A stretch of 64,000 nt of DNA from Defluviitaleaceae bacterium (GTDB lineage: Bacteria; Bacillota; Clostridia; Lachnospirales; WQUN01). Position numbers and translations under genes: made by a program. Below the pieces are notes generated by a model. The model was not told the origin of the DNA and did not search any database. It saw only the letters and a list, made by a program, of their open reading frames with translations. Positions 35,604 to 44,295 of the stretch are shown here, piece after piece. The stretch lies in assembly GCA_009780585.1 (NCBI GenBank), contig WQZS01000005.1, forward strand, positions 82,285-146,284, written 5' to 3'. Each line of letters opens with the position of its first letter. The first letter of the stretch is position 1.

Positions 35604-37754
35604 TTGGCTAAAATAAACAGAAAATTAGAAAAAGTACCCTTCATCATGCAAATGGAGGCCCTGGAGTGTGGGGCGGCTTCCTTGTGCATGGTGCTGGCAT
35701 ACTTTAAAAAGTGGATTCCGCTGGAGCAGGTGCGCGCCGATTGCGGCGTGTCCCGTGACGGCTGCAATGCCCGCAATATGTACCGCGCGGCCGTTTCCTA
35801 CGGATTAAAGCCCACCGCTTTCCGTATGGAACCGGCGGAGCTGCGCAACGTGAAGCTACCCGCGATTATCCATTGGAACTTTAACCACTTTGTGGTGTTA
35901 AACGGCTTTAAGAAAAACCGCGCCGTAATCAACGACCCCGCGCGCGGCACGACCGAGGTTTCCCTTGAGGATTTTGACAAAGCCTTCACAGGTATTGTCA
36001 TGACTTTTGAAACCACGCCCGAATTCGTGCAGGAAGGTAAACCGAGGAGCGTCCTCGGCTTCGCGCTGTCCCGCTTGAAAGGCACGATACCCGCGTTTGT
36101 GTTTATCTTTTTGATGGGTGTATTCGCTTCGCTGATCGACATACTCAATCCGGTTTTTTCACGGATATTTATGGACGACATATTGGGCGGTCAGGCGCGT
36201 TCGTGGCTGGTTCCGTTTATCATCGCCATGTCAATCACTATGCTCATTAGGGTGGTTATGTCGGTCATTAACGCGATATACCGCTTGCGGATGGAGGGGC
36301 GGTTCGCCATTACCGCCAACGCGGAATATATGTGGCACGTCCTGCGGCTCCCGATGGACTTCTTCTCCCAGCGGTACGCGGGCGACATCCTCATGCGGCA
36401 GGCTTCCAACGAGGGCATCGCAACTATGCTGATATCCAGGCTGTCCCCTATTTTGATGAGCTTCGGCTTGATGATCTTCTATTTTTTCATGCTGCTCCAA
36501 TACAACCCCATTCTGACGGTCATCGGCATATCGTCGGCGGCGCTCAACATGGTATTGACGCAGTATATGGCGAAAAAAAGCGTTTCCAGCTCGCGGATAT
36601 CGCAGTCTTCCGGCGGCAACCTCAACTCCCTCACCCTGTCAAGCATCGATATGATTGAAACGATAAAAGCCTCGGGCGCGGAGGGCGGCGTGTTTGAACG
36701 CTACGCCGGATATTTGGCCAAACAGCACAACGCCGACATGGACGGCCGTCGGTTCTCCATGTACTTCGGGCTGATCCCCGCTATTATCAGCCAAGTTTTA
36801 AACCTTGCGGTGATGATGTTCGGCGTTATGTTCATTATGGACGGTCACATGACCATCGGGATGCTGATCGCGTTCCAAGGCTTTTTGGGTTCATTCCTCG
36901 CCCCTGTGGGGCAGCTTTCGGGCGTGATGCGGAGCTTCACCACCATGCGGACGAACATGGAGCGCATCGAGGACGTCATGAACTACAAAAGGGAGCCGGA
37001 GTTTAACGAGGATACCGCAAGCGGCGGCGGCAAGCTGTCGGGCGCGTTAAAGATCGACAACATCACCTTCGGTTACAACAAGCTATCCCCCGCGTTGATT
37101 AAAGACTTTTCCCTTGATATACAGCCGGGTAAATCCGTCGCCATCGTAGGCGCGTCGGGTTCGGGCAAATCAACCCTTGCCAAGCTGATTACGGGGCTGT
37201 ACGAGCCGTGGCAGGGCCAAATCACCTTCGACGGCAAAAAACGCGTCGAAATCGACGAATATTCCTTCCGCAGTTCGGTCTCCATGGTTGACCAGGAGGT
37301 TACGCTGTTCGAGGACACGGTTGCCGAAAATATACGGATGTGGGACCCGTCCATCGAGGACTTCGCCGTGATTCTGGCGGCGCGGGACGCCGACATACAC
37401 GAAACCATCGTGTCCCGTCCCGGCGGTTTTAAACACACCGTTTCGGAAAACGGGAAGAACTTTTCCGGCGGTCAGCGGCAGCGGCTGGAAATCGCCCGCG
37501 TGCTGGCGCAGGAACCCACCATTGCCGTGCTGGACGAAGCCACCAGCGCGCTTGACGCCAAAACCGAGGAAACGGTCATGAACAACATCCGCAAAATCGG
37601 CTGCTCCTGCGTGATTATCGCGCACCGTTTGTCATCCGTCCGCGACTGTGACGAAATCATCGTGCTGGAAAAAGGCGAAGTGGTGGAGCGCGGCACACAT
37701 AGTGAGCTTTACGCAAAAGACGGCAAGTATAAAGAACTTGTCGCTACGGAATAG
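35604..37754 (+). CDS. NHLM/Nif11-class peptide ABC exporter with C39 leader peptidase
   Basis: The 716-aa half-transporter cleaves a double-glycine leader and exports the core. The C39 domain (1 to ~140) has the catalytic Cys in MQMEALECGAASLCMVLAYF, His in IHWNFNHFVVLNGF and the INDPARG Asp. Six transmembrane helices (~150-440) follow, then an ATPase with GASGSGKSTLAKLI, FSGGQRQRLEIARVLA and TIAVLDEATSALD. The start is TTG 35604, 8 nt after GGAGGT. Substrates are probably the two Nif11-leader precursors at 40022 and 40546, whose leaders end in VAGG. Confidence 0.95.
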   Translation: MAKINRKLEKVPFIMQMEALECGAASLCMVLAYFKKWIPLEQVRADCGVSRDGCNARNMYRAAVSYGLKPTAFRMEPAELRNVKLPAIIHWNFNHFVVLNGFKKNRAVINDPARGTTEVSLEDFDKAFTGIVMTFETTPEFVQEGKPRSVLGFALSRLKGTIPAFVFIFLMGVFASLIDILNPVFSRIFMDDILGGQARSWLVPFIIAMSITMLIRVVMSVINAIYRLRMEGRFAITANAEYMWHVLRLPMDFFSQRYAGDILMRQASNEGIATMLISRLSPILMSFGLMIFYFFMLLQYNPILTVIGISSAALNMVLTQYMAKKSVSSSRISQSSGGNLNSLTLSSIDMIETIKASGAEGGVFERYAGYLAKQHNADMDGRRFSMYFGLIPAIISQVLNLAVMMFGVMFIMDGHMTIGMLIAFQGFLGSFLAPVGQLSGVMRSFTTMRTNMERIEDVMNYKREPEFNEDTASGGGKLSGALKIDNITFGYNKLSPALIKDFSLDIQPGKSVAIVGASGSGKSTLAKLITGLYEPWQGQITFDGKKRVEIDEYSFRSSVSMVDQEVTLFEDTVAENIRMWDPSIEDFAVILAARDADIHETIVSRPGGFKHTVSENGKNFSGGQRQRLEIARVLAQEPTIAVLDEATSALDAKTEETVMNNIRKIGCSCVIIAHRLSSVRDCDEIIVLEKGEVVERGTHSELYAKDGKYKELVATE

Positions 37755-37765
37755 GGGGGATTAAA

Positions 37766-39940
37766 TTGAAGGAAATCAATATATTCGACGAACAGCTCCA
37801 AATACGTAAAACCGGCGACGACATCATGTTCGAAGGCGCGTTTGACGACCTTGTTTCCATCCTGCGCAAGAACCCCGGGATGAATACCCCGGAAGTAACC
37901 GACGCGGTGTGCGTAATATTAAACCATTTAGGCATTGAAATCCCCGAAGTACCCGAAAACCTGACCGACATGGAGGCGCGGATTGAATACCTGCTCCGTC
38001 CCTCCGGCTGTATGCGGCGGCGGGTGGAGCTCAAGGGCGAATGGTGGAAGGATTCGGTTGACCCGTTTTTCGGCTGTACCGTTGACGGTAACCCGGTGGC
38101 GTTGCTTCCCGGCAAAACCGGCGGTTACACATACCGCGGCAAGGACGGCAAGCGTATCAAGGTCAACAAAAAAACGGCGAAGCATATAGCTGAGGACGCG
38201 TTTTGTTTTTACAAGCCTTTCGCGCTCAAACGGCTGCGGCTTGCGGATTTGGCGCTGTTTATGGTTAAAAACGCGCGGCTTTCGGATTTTGCCTACGTTA
38301 TGGTCATCAGCCTCATCGTTTCGCTGTTGGGGCTTGCGTCGCCTTATGTAAGCAGCCAGCTTTACGGCACGGTCATCCCGTCGGGGATTAAGACGAATAT
38401 CCTCACCGTCGGCTTCCTGCTGTTGGGCACGGCTGTCGGCTCCATGCTGTTCGGGCTTGCGCAAAATTTGGTGTTGACGCGGTTTTCCACGCTGTTTATC
38501 CGTGTGCAGAACGCGGCCATGATGCGTGTTTTGTCCCTGCCGGTTACGTTCTTTAAGGATTATGCCGCCGGGGAAGTGGCAAGCCGTATGCAAAGCCTTA
38601 CCGCCCTGTGCCAAACCATTTCCAACACCGTCATGTCCACGGGGCTGACGGCGCTGTTCTCCTTCGTGTTCCTGTTCCAAATGAACCTGTACGCCCCGGC
38701 GATGGTCGCGCCCGCGCTGTTGATCATCGTGGTAATGCTTATAACGTCCGTTATGACCACGGTCTTGCAATTGAATATATCCCGCAAGCGCATGATGGCG
38801 TCGTCCAAACTGTCGGCACTGTTATTCGCGCTCATTTCGGGTATACAAAAAATCAAGCTCACCGGCGCGAAGAAGCGGGCATTCGCGAAATGGGCGGCAA
38901 GCTATAAGGAAATCGGGCAGTTGACCTATTCGCCCCCTATGTTTTTGCGTCTGCTGGAACCTATTAATTTAGTGATTTCCATGGGCGGGTCGATTTTGCT
39001 GTACTACGCGGCGGGGTCATCGGGGATCGGCGCGGCGGATTATATCGCCTTCATAGCGGCGTACGGCGCCATGTCCGGCGCCATCATGTCGCTGTCAAGT
39101 TTGGCGGATACCTTTGCCGATGTGCGGACAAACCTGGAAATGGTGCGCCCCCTGATGGAGGAGCAGCCCGAAATCGTGGAAGGGAAAAAGCAGATTGTCT
39201 CCCTTTCCGGCCATTTGGAAATGAACAACATATCCTTCCGCTACACCAAGGACGGCCCGCTGATTTTGGACAATGTAAGCGTAAAGATCCGCCCCGGCGA
39301 ATACGTAGCGATTGTGGGTAAGACAGGCAGCGGCAAATCCACGCTCCTGCGTTTGCTGCTGGGCTTTGAAAAACCGGAAACGGGCGGTATCTATTACGAC
39401 GGGCACAGCCTGGAAACCCTGGACCTGCGCGCCTTGCGGCAATGCATCGGCGTTGACTTGCAAAACGGCAAGCTGTTCGCGGGGTCGATCTTCGCCAACA
39501 TCGTCGTTACCGCGCCGTGGAAGACGCTGGAGGACGCGTGGGCGGCGGCGGAGCTTTCGGGCATTGCCGCGGACATCCGCGAAATGCCCATGAACATGCA
39601 CACCATGATCACCGAAGGCGGCGGCGGGGTGTCCGGCGGACAGCGCCAGCGGATATTGATTGCCCGCGCGCTGATATCCAGGCCCAAGCTGATCTTCTTT
39701 GACGAGGCGACCAGCGCGTTGGACAATATTACCCAGCGGCATGTCGCCAATTCCATCGACGGGCTTAAGGCAACCCGCGTAATCATCGCCCACAGACTGT
39801 CCACCATCCGCGGGTGTGACCGCGTGATCATGCTGGAGAACGGCAAAGTGGCGGAGGAAGGCGGTTACGACGAGCTGATGAATAAACGCGGCGAGTTCTA
39901 CGAGCTGGTAAAACGGCAAACGGTGGAGCATACGGAATGA
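37766..39940 (+). CDS. Second NHLM-type ABC exporter subunit, permease-ATPase without peptidase
   Basis: The 724-aa protein has an N-terminal accessory domain of ~150 residues (not C39), six helices, and an ATPase with GKTGSGKSTLLRLLLG, VSGGQRQRILIARALI and LIFFDEATSALD. NHLM systems normally encode this partner next to the C39 exporter, and the two probably form a heterodimer. TTG 37766 starts 12 nt after the previous stop with AGGGGGG upstream. An 81-bp AT-rich leader separates it from the first precursor gene. Confidence 0.93.
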   Translation: MKEINIFDEQLQIRKTGDDIMFEGAFDDLVSILRKNPGMNTPEVTDAVCVILNHLGIEIPEVPENLTDMEARIEYLLRPSGCMRRRVELKGEWWKDSVDPFFGCTVDGNPVALLPGKTGGYTYRGKDGKRIKVNKKTAKHIAEDAFCFYKPFALKRLRLADLALFMVKNARLSDFAYVMVISLIVSLLGLASPYVSSQLYGTVIPSGIKTNILTVGFLLLGTAVGSMLFGLAQNLVLTRFSTLFIRVQNAAMMRVLSLPVTFFKDYAAGEVASRMQSLTALCQTISNTVMSTGLTALFSFVFLFQMNLYAPAMVAPALLIIVVMLITSVMTTVLQLNISRKRMMASSKLSALLFALISGIQKIKLTGAKKRAFAKWAASYKEIGQLTYSPPMFLRLLEPINLVISMGGSILLYYAAGSSGIGAADYIAFIAAYGAMSGAIMSLSSLADTFADVRTNLEMVRPLMEEQPEIVEGKKQIVSLSGHLEMNNISFRYTKDGPLILDNVSVKIRPGEYVAIVGKTGSGKSTLLRLLLGFEKPETGGIYYDGHSLETLDLRALRQCIGVDLQNGKLFAGSIFANIVVTAPWKTLEDAWAAAELSGIAADIREMPMNMHTMITEGGGGVSGGQRQRILIARALISRPKLIFFDEATSALDNITQRHVANSIDGLKATRVIIAHRLSTIRGCDRVIMLENGKVAEEGGYDELMNKRGEFYELVKRQTVEHTE

Positions 39941-40021
39941 TTTAAAAAGTGAGCTGCTTTTATTTGTCAAACGTAGTAATAAACGAATCAAAAATAAAAA
40001 ATAAAAGAGGAGAGAAAGAAA

Positions 40022-40516
40022 ATGGAAAAATTGCAATTGATCCTGGCAGCGATGGAAACGGACATGGCCTTCGCCGAGGAAATGAACCCCCTGTTTGAAA
40101 ACGAAAAAGTCGCGGAAATTATCGCGGCGGCGAAGAAGAAAGGCTTTGAAGTCACCGAAGCCGATTGGAAAGGGTATACGGAATGGGTGGAAGGTTTGAC
40201 CGCGGAACATGGCGGTACAAAGGAATTGAACGAGGATGACCTGGATGCCGTTGCGGGCGGTACCGGCGGCAGCGGTTCCACCGGCTGTTTTTACATCGGA
40301 AGCCGCGATATTGGTGATGCAAAAGAAAGAGACCAAAACGGAAGAGTTGGATTCGGCGGGCGTTTGGCTAATTGGTGCAAGTCGCCTTCATGCAAGGCGC
40401 TGATACCTTACCGCCTTCTCACAGGCGGAAGCAACTGGGTTACATGTCCATGTTGGGGTACCAGTAATTGCGTGAACAAATGGCATTTGCATGATACGTC
40501 ATGTGTTAAAGGTTAA
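40022..40516 (+). CDS. Nif11-leader peptide precursor 1, cysteine-rich core
   Basis: The leader (residues 1-80, MEKLQLILAAMETDMAFAEE ... ELNEDDLDAVAGG) is of the Nif11-like class, with the IIAAAKKKGFEVTEADW helix and a double-glycine site. The core of about 84 residues begins TGGSGSTGCFYIG and has cysteines spaced C...C-x4-C...CxCWGTSNC...C. The same spacing occurs in the next gene. The start ATG follows AGAGGAGAG. No lanthionine synthetase, radical-SAM or YcaO enzyme gene is present in the window, so cores may be exported unmodified, disulfide-linked, or modified by enzymes elsewhere. Confidence 0.9.
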   Translation: MEKLQLILAAMETDMAFAEEMNPLFENEKVAEIIAAAKKKGFEVTEADWKGYTEWVEGLTAEHGGTKELNEDDLDAVAGGTGGSGSTGCFYIGSRDIGDAKERDQNGRVGFGGRLANWCKSPSCKALIPYRLLTGGSNWVTCPCWGTSNCVNKWHLHDTSCVKG

Positions 40517-40545
40517 AGTATCCAAAAATTTTGGAGGGAATTAAA

Positions 40546-41043
40546 ATGGAAGAAGATAAAATGGGGCAATTTCAATTAATGCTGGAAGCCATGGCAGATG
40601 ACGAAGCCTTCGGCGGGGAAATGAAGCCGTTATTTGAAAAATTAAGTGTTGCGGAAATTATCGCGGCGGCGAAAAAGAAAGGCTTTGAAATCACCGAAGC
40701 CGATTGGCAGGGTTATTTGGATTGGCAAAAGACCTTGCTCGCAAGCAGCGACAGCGACACAAATGAACTTAACGAAAAAGACCTTGAAGCCGTTGCGGGC
40801 GGATTTTTAATCAGTTACGTCAGAGATCATAAATGCTGGTTTCACGGCGACACCTCTGCCACCCAAAACGTGCTATACAGGGACGGGGCATTTCGTGTAA
40901 GGTGCAGGCAATTTGCGTGCAGAGGGTTTAGTCCTTTTGAACCTGATAGGGATAAGACTTGGAAGATGTGTAGATGCTTCGGTACGAACGATTGCGTGGG
41001 CAGTTGGCATACAAGACACTCTCCTGAATGTAAAATTGATTGA
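40546..41043 (+). CDS. Nif11-leader peptide precursor 2, cysteine-rich core
   Basis: This 165-aa protein is a close paralogue of precursor 1. The leader has the same helix IIAAAKKKGFEITEADW and ends ELNEKDLEAVAGG. The core begins FLISYVRDHKCWFHG and then RVRCRQFACRGF, KMCRCFGTNDCVGSWHTRHSPECKID. Seven cysteines align with precursor 1, together with GT and WH. ATG 40546 is used because GGAGGG (40533-40538) is 7 nt upstream; a TTG at 40531 would lie against it. Two linked, different cores suggest a two-component secreted pair. Confidence 0.9.
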   Translation: MEEDKMGQFQLMLEAMADDEAFGGEMKPLFEKLSVAEIIAAAKKKGFEITEADWQGYLDWQKTLLASSDSDTNELNEKDLEAVAGGFLISYVRDHKCWFHGDTSATQNVLYRDGAFRVRCRQFACRGFSPFEPDRDKTWKMCRCFGTNDCVGSWHTRHSPECKID

Positions 41044-41057
41044 TTTTTGGAGGAAAA

Positions 41058-41132
41058 ATGGAACAGTTCAAATTAATGACGGAAGCCATGGAAAAGGACG
41101 CGGCTTTCGCCATAAAAATTCTTAATAATTAA
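41058..41132 (+). CDS. Truncated Nif11-type leader, 24 aa
   Basis: ATG 41058 follows GGAGG (41049-41053). The product MEQFKLMTEAMEKDAAFAIK + ILNN matches the first ~20 residues of the two precursors, then stops at TAA. It is either a decayed third precursor or a small regulatory/decoy peptide. It lies just before a strong terminator. Confidence 0.6.
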   Translation: MEQFKLMTEAMEKDAAFAIKILNN

Positions 41133-41146
41133 GGTGTAGTTACATT

Positions 41147-41177
41147 AGGACTGCCTTCGGTTAAGGCAGTCCTTTTT
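41147..41177 (+). terminator. Strong intrinsic terminator after the precursor cluster
   Basis: AGGACTGCC (41147-41155) pairs perfectly with GGCAGTCCT (41165-41173), with a run of T to 41177. It separates the exporter/precursor transcription unit from the second STAS gene. Confidence 0.92.
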
Positions 41178-41196
41178 GGAAAATGGGAGGGTTGTT

Positions 41197-41487
41197 ATGA
41201 CATTCACAAAAACCATCGACGGTACCCACGCGACATTCGCGGTGGAGGGCAGGCTGGATACGAAAACCTCTACGGAGCTGTCGGACGCCTTGCTCCCCTT
41301 TGCGGACGAAGGTACCCACGACATCACGTTGGATTTTACCCATTTGCGCTTTATTTCAAGCGCGGGGCTTCGCGTGTTGTTTTCCGCCCACAAGAAATGC
41401 AAGGCGAAGAACCGTTTTTTTGCCGTAACGGGCGCGAACGATTCGATACGGGAGATTTTTGAGATAACGGGCTATACGGGGATTTAA
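41197..41487 (+). CDS. Second STAS-domain anti-anti-sigma factor
   Basis: This 96-aa SpoIIAA/RsbV-like protein begins MTFTKTIDGTHATFAVEGRLD and has the phosphoacceptor region LRFISSAGLRVLFSAH. It ends DSIREIFEITGYTGI, similar to the STAS protein at 30824. ATG 41197 has GGGAGGG upstream. It sits right after the terminator, in the same run as a CvpA-family gene and an RsbW-like kinase gene. Two STAS genes may give two inputs to one anti-sigma kinase. Confidence 0.92.
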   Translation: MTFTKTIDGTHATFAVEGRLDTKTSTELSDALLPFADEGTHDITLDFTHLRFISSAGLRVLFSAHKKCKAKNRFFAVTGANDSIREIFEITGYTGI

Positions 41488-41518
41488 ACGCGTAATCAAA
41501 ACCATCGGGAGGTTCCGA

Positions 41519-42064
41519 ATGTCCATATATAACATCATTGACCTGGTCGTGCTGGGCGTCATCGCGGCGTTCGGCTTTAAGGGGATAAGCAGGGGTTTGG
41601 TCATGTCCCTGGCCGGCGGGCTGTCCTTAGTCATCGGGATAAGCGGCGCGCGGGCGGCGTCCACTTACCTGACCCCGTACATGGGAAGGCTCTTGGTTCG
41701 CGTATTGGGCGAAGGGACCGCCGTAAACATCATGGACCATGTACCCTCGTTCCCCTGGGCGAACGATATCCTGACCTTGCCCACCACCTATATGTTTTCG
41801 TTTATCTTCGCTTTCCTCGGTATCACGCTGGCTGTTTATTACGCGGCGTCCCTGTTGGACGCGGTCGTAAAGTTCCCCATATTAAACCTGGCGAATAAGC
41901 TCGGCGGACTTGCGGGCGGGCTGATATTCGGCGGGGCTGTCGTATGGCTGGGGGTGTATCTGCTCCGTTATTTCGGCATCCCGAGCCCGGGCGTGATCGG
42001 GAACACGATGCTGCTTGAATTCGTGTACCGAACGATGCCGCAGTTGCAAAGCTATATCCCGTAG
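41519..42064 (+). CDS. CvpA-family membrane protein
   Basis: The 181-aa protein has four to five transmembrane helices and the family's start (YNIIDLVVLGVIAAFGFKGISRGLVMSLAGGLSLVIGI). CvpA proteins are needed for colicin V production in E. coli and are generally linked to envelope homeostasis. Here it neighbours a peptide exporter, but its distribution is too broad to prove a link. GGGAGG precedes the ATG. Confidence 0.8.
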   Translation: MSIYNIIDLVVLGVIAAFGFKGISRGLVMSLAGGLSLVIGISGARAASTYLTPYMGRLLVRVLGEGTAVNIMDHVPSFPWANDILTLPTTYMFSFIFAFLGITLAVYYAASLLDAVVKFPILNLANKLGGLAGGLIFGGAVVWLGVYLLRYFGIPSPGVIGNTMLLEFVYRTMPQLQSYIP

Positions 42065-42080
42065 GGAAAGGACGCGTACC

Positions 42081-42473
42081 ATGAATGAATTGGTTATTGA
42101 AGCGAAGACGGAAAACATCGACGCGGTGCTTAACTTTATATATGAAAAGCTCGGGAACTGCCCCGAAAAAACGAAAAACCAAATAAGCGTCGTCACGGAC
42201 GAAATCTTTTCCAATGTCGCCAACTATGCTTATAACCCGGGGGTCGGCAACGTAAGCATCCGCGTTACCGTGGATGAGGAAGTATCCATCGAGTTTGAGG
42301 ACGGCGGTATTGCCTTTAACCCATTAAACGCCGCCGACCCGGATATATCATTGGGGGCGGAGGAACGCGGCATCGGTGGGCTGGGTATCCATATCGTGAA
42401 GAACATCATGGATTCCGTTGATTACCGCCGTGACGGAAACAAAAATATCATTACCGTTAAAAAAAAGCTGTAA
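42081..42473 (+). CDS. RsbW/SpoIIAB-like anti-sigma histidine-kinase-type ATPase
   Basis: The 130-aa single GHKL ATPase domain has N-box VVTDEIFSNVANYAYNPG, G1 FEDGGIAFNPL and G2 GIGGLGIHIVKNIMD. This is the size and form of anti-sigma serine kinases that phosphorylate STAS partners. ATG 42081 begins 16 nt after the CvpA stop. It completes a partner-switching set (kinase, two STAS, one PP2C) and probably holds a sigma factor; the ECF sigma at 16776 is a candidate but is not the usual SigF/SigB type. Confidence 0.92.
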   Translation: MNELVIEAKTENIDAVLNFIYEKLGNCPEKTKNQISVVTDEIFSNVANYAYNPGVGNVSIRVTVDEEVSIEFEDGGIAFNPLNAADPDISLGAEERGIGGLGIHIVKNIMDSVDYRRDGNKNIITVKKKL

Positions 42474-42491
42474 CCGAAGGGGAGTATTCAT

Positions 42492-44267
42492 ATGCCGGGT
42501 ATACGGGACAATATGAGGAATTGGTGGGAAAAGCAAAAAGAGGAATTCAAGCTGCAGCGGGCGCTGGCCTCCCGTGACAGCGCCGCCAAAAAGCACCGAG
42601 CGTTATACAACGCGGAACTGGCAAAAACGGAAAAGCAAGCCAAAGCCAAAGGGGATTGCGACCCCTACGATTTATTAATGGAAAGATACAACCAACGCAT
42701 GAACATCCGCGACAACCCGGAAAAATTCCGCGCCATTGAAAAAGCAAACGAAAAAGCGGGCAAGCAGCATGGCAACGCCACGGGTTGTTCCATGGCCCTT
42801 GACAGGCTGTACGGCGAAAAAAACATGGATAATATAAATAAAGACAACATGAAGGGGCGCGGCTTGGGCGCGTGGCTTGGGCGGCTGGTGACCGGACGCA
42901 GGGATTCCGGCGTGCGCGCGACGGGTGTGGAGGCACATAAAGCCCATATGACGCAAACGGGCTTCAACCATGGCGAAATGCAAGAGGTATGGAAGTTGCA
43001 GCAATGCGAGGCGGAAATCCGCAGCGGTGCCCTTAAACCGGAGGAAGTCCTTGCCCGCGAAATGGACAGCTTCGGCAAAAAATACGACGCCGAAAAAACC
43101 ATTGCCAAAATGAAAAACCAAACCATGGAAAACCGCAACAAACCCGCGGGGCCGGAAAGCACGGAATTCATCGAACAATTCCGCTGGATGTCGAGGGAAC
43201 GCGCCTGTATGTATGAAAGGATACACGCGGAACATGGCATGGATTTTTTCCCGCAGCATTACGATAACGACGAGCTTAACACTTCAAAAGCAAACGCGGA
43301 AATGTATCCCCAAAACACCAACGGCTCCAAAACGCTAGATAGGCTTACAACCCGCGTCACGCTTGCGCGGGCATATATGTATTCCCAAGGCTGTACGCTG
43401 GAGCAAATATACGGCGATACGGACGCCGACAAAGCGCTGCGCACGAAATACGGCAAGGAAATGATGCAAAAGCTGTCGGGAAGCATGGAAGACGCGAGCA
43501 AGATGTATGCCGACATCGCCAAAAAACTTTCCGACTTCCCCATGCCCGATATGACAAGCGACGCCGCAATCTACGAAAATATGCGCGATATCGACTTCGC
43601 AAGGAACGCGGGGATTGACCTGTCGCAAATCATCAATCTGCGGGACGAGGACAAAGAGAATAAAAGACCGTACCACGCGTTGGAGCAAGCCTTCCATGAC
43701 AATTTAACGGATAAGGAATACGAGCGGTTCAACATTATGAATCAATATTCCCAAGGTATCGTGCATAACGGCATCGATGACCGTATAACGTTGATGAGAA
43801 CGGGCGATTATTCGCAAAAACCCGTATCCTATAATAAAGATATGAACGGTAAAGACAAAGCGGTACGCTCGCCCTTCCAACAAATGCTGATGGGTTTAAC
43901 AACGGAGAAGAAGGATTATATACAAGAAAATTACGTACCCGGCAAAAAAATGGGCGACGGCAGACCCATTTTGCATGAAACCATGAAATACCGCGAAAAA
44001 AAGGAAATGGAAGTCGCAAGGAATTACGATTATGAAGAAACAGAAAAAAAAGTCGTCGGAACCATCACCAACGACCAAGTAAGGCAAATACAAAAGCAAG
44101 TGTTTAATCCCAATCCCAAGCCCAAGGTCAAGGTCAATGAGCAAGCCAAGCAAGACTTCAGCAAGGAGCTGCTCGGCGATAAAAAGAAAAACGTCGCCAC
44201 GGTAAATAACCACGACCGCAAGGGCTTATCGCCGCCGTCTCCAAAAAAGCGCGAAACAAAGATATAA
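42492..44267 (+). CDS. Large soluble protein with basic tail, paralogue A (candidate T4SS substrate)
   Basis: The 591-aa protein is not recognised as a known family. Its first ~40 residues (GIRDNMRNWWEKQKEEFKLQRALASRD) and a block at ~105-140 (LYGEKNMDNINKDNMKGRGLGAWLGRL) match the next gene product. Another shared block is NGSKTLDRLTTRVTLARAYMYSQGCTLEQIYGDT, and another is KMYADIAKKLSDFPMPDMTSDAAIYENMRDIDF. It has no signal peptide or membrane segment and is highly charged. The tail (SPPSPKKRETKI) is basic, as in other members of this set. A secreted-effector role is inferred from composition, position and tail only. Confidence 0.75.
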   Translation: MPGIRDNMRNWWEKQKEEFKLQRALASRDSAAKKHRALYNAELAKTEKQAKAKGDCDPYDLLMERYNQRMNIRDNPEKFRAIEKANEKAGKQHGNATGCSMALDRLYGEKNMDNINKDNMKGRGLGAWLGRLVTGRRDSGVRATGVEAHKAHMTQTGFNHGEMQEVWKLQQCEAEIRSGALKPEEVLAREMDSFGKKYDAEKTIAKMKNQTMENRNKPAGPESTEFIEQFRWMSRERACMYERIHAEHGMDFFPQHYDNDELNTSKANAEMYPQNTNGSKTLDRLTTRVTLARAYMYSQGCTLEQIYGDTDADKALRTKYGKEMMQKLSGSMEDASKMYADIAKKLSDFPMPDMTSDAAIYENMRDIDFARNAGIDLSQIINLRDEDKENKRPYHALEQAFHDNLTDKEYERFNIMNQYSQGIVHNGIDDRITLMRTGDYSQKPVSYNKDMNGKDKAVRSPFQQMLMGLTTEKKDYIQENYVPGKKMGDGRPILHETMKYREKKEMEVARNYDYEETEKKVVGTITNDQVRQIQKQVFNPNPKPKVKVNEQAKQDFSKELLGDKKKNVATVNNHDRKGLSPPSPKKRETKI

Positions 44268-44295
44268 AGCGTAAGGATTGGAGGAGAAGATATAT

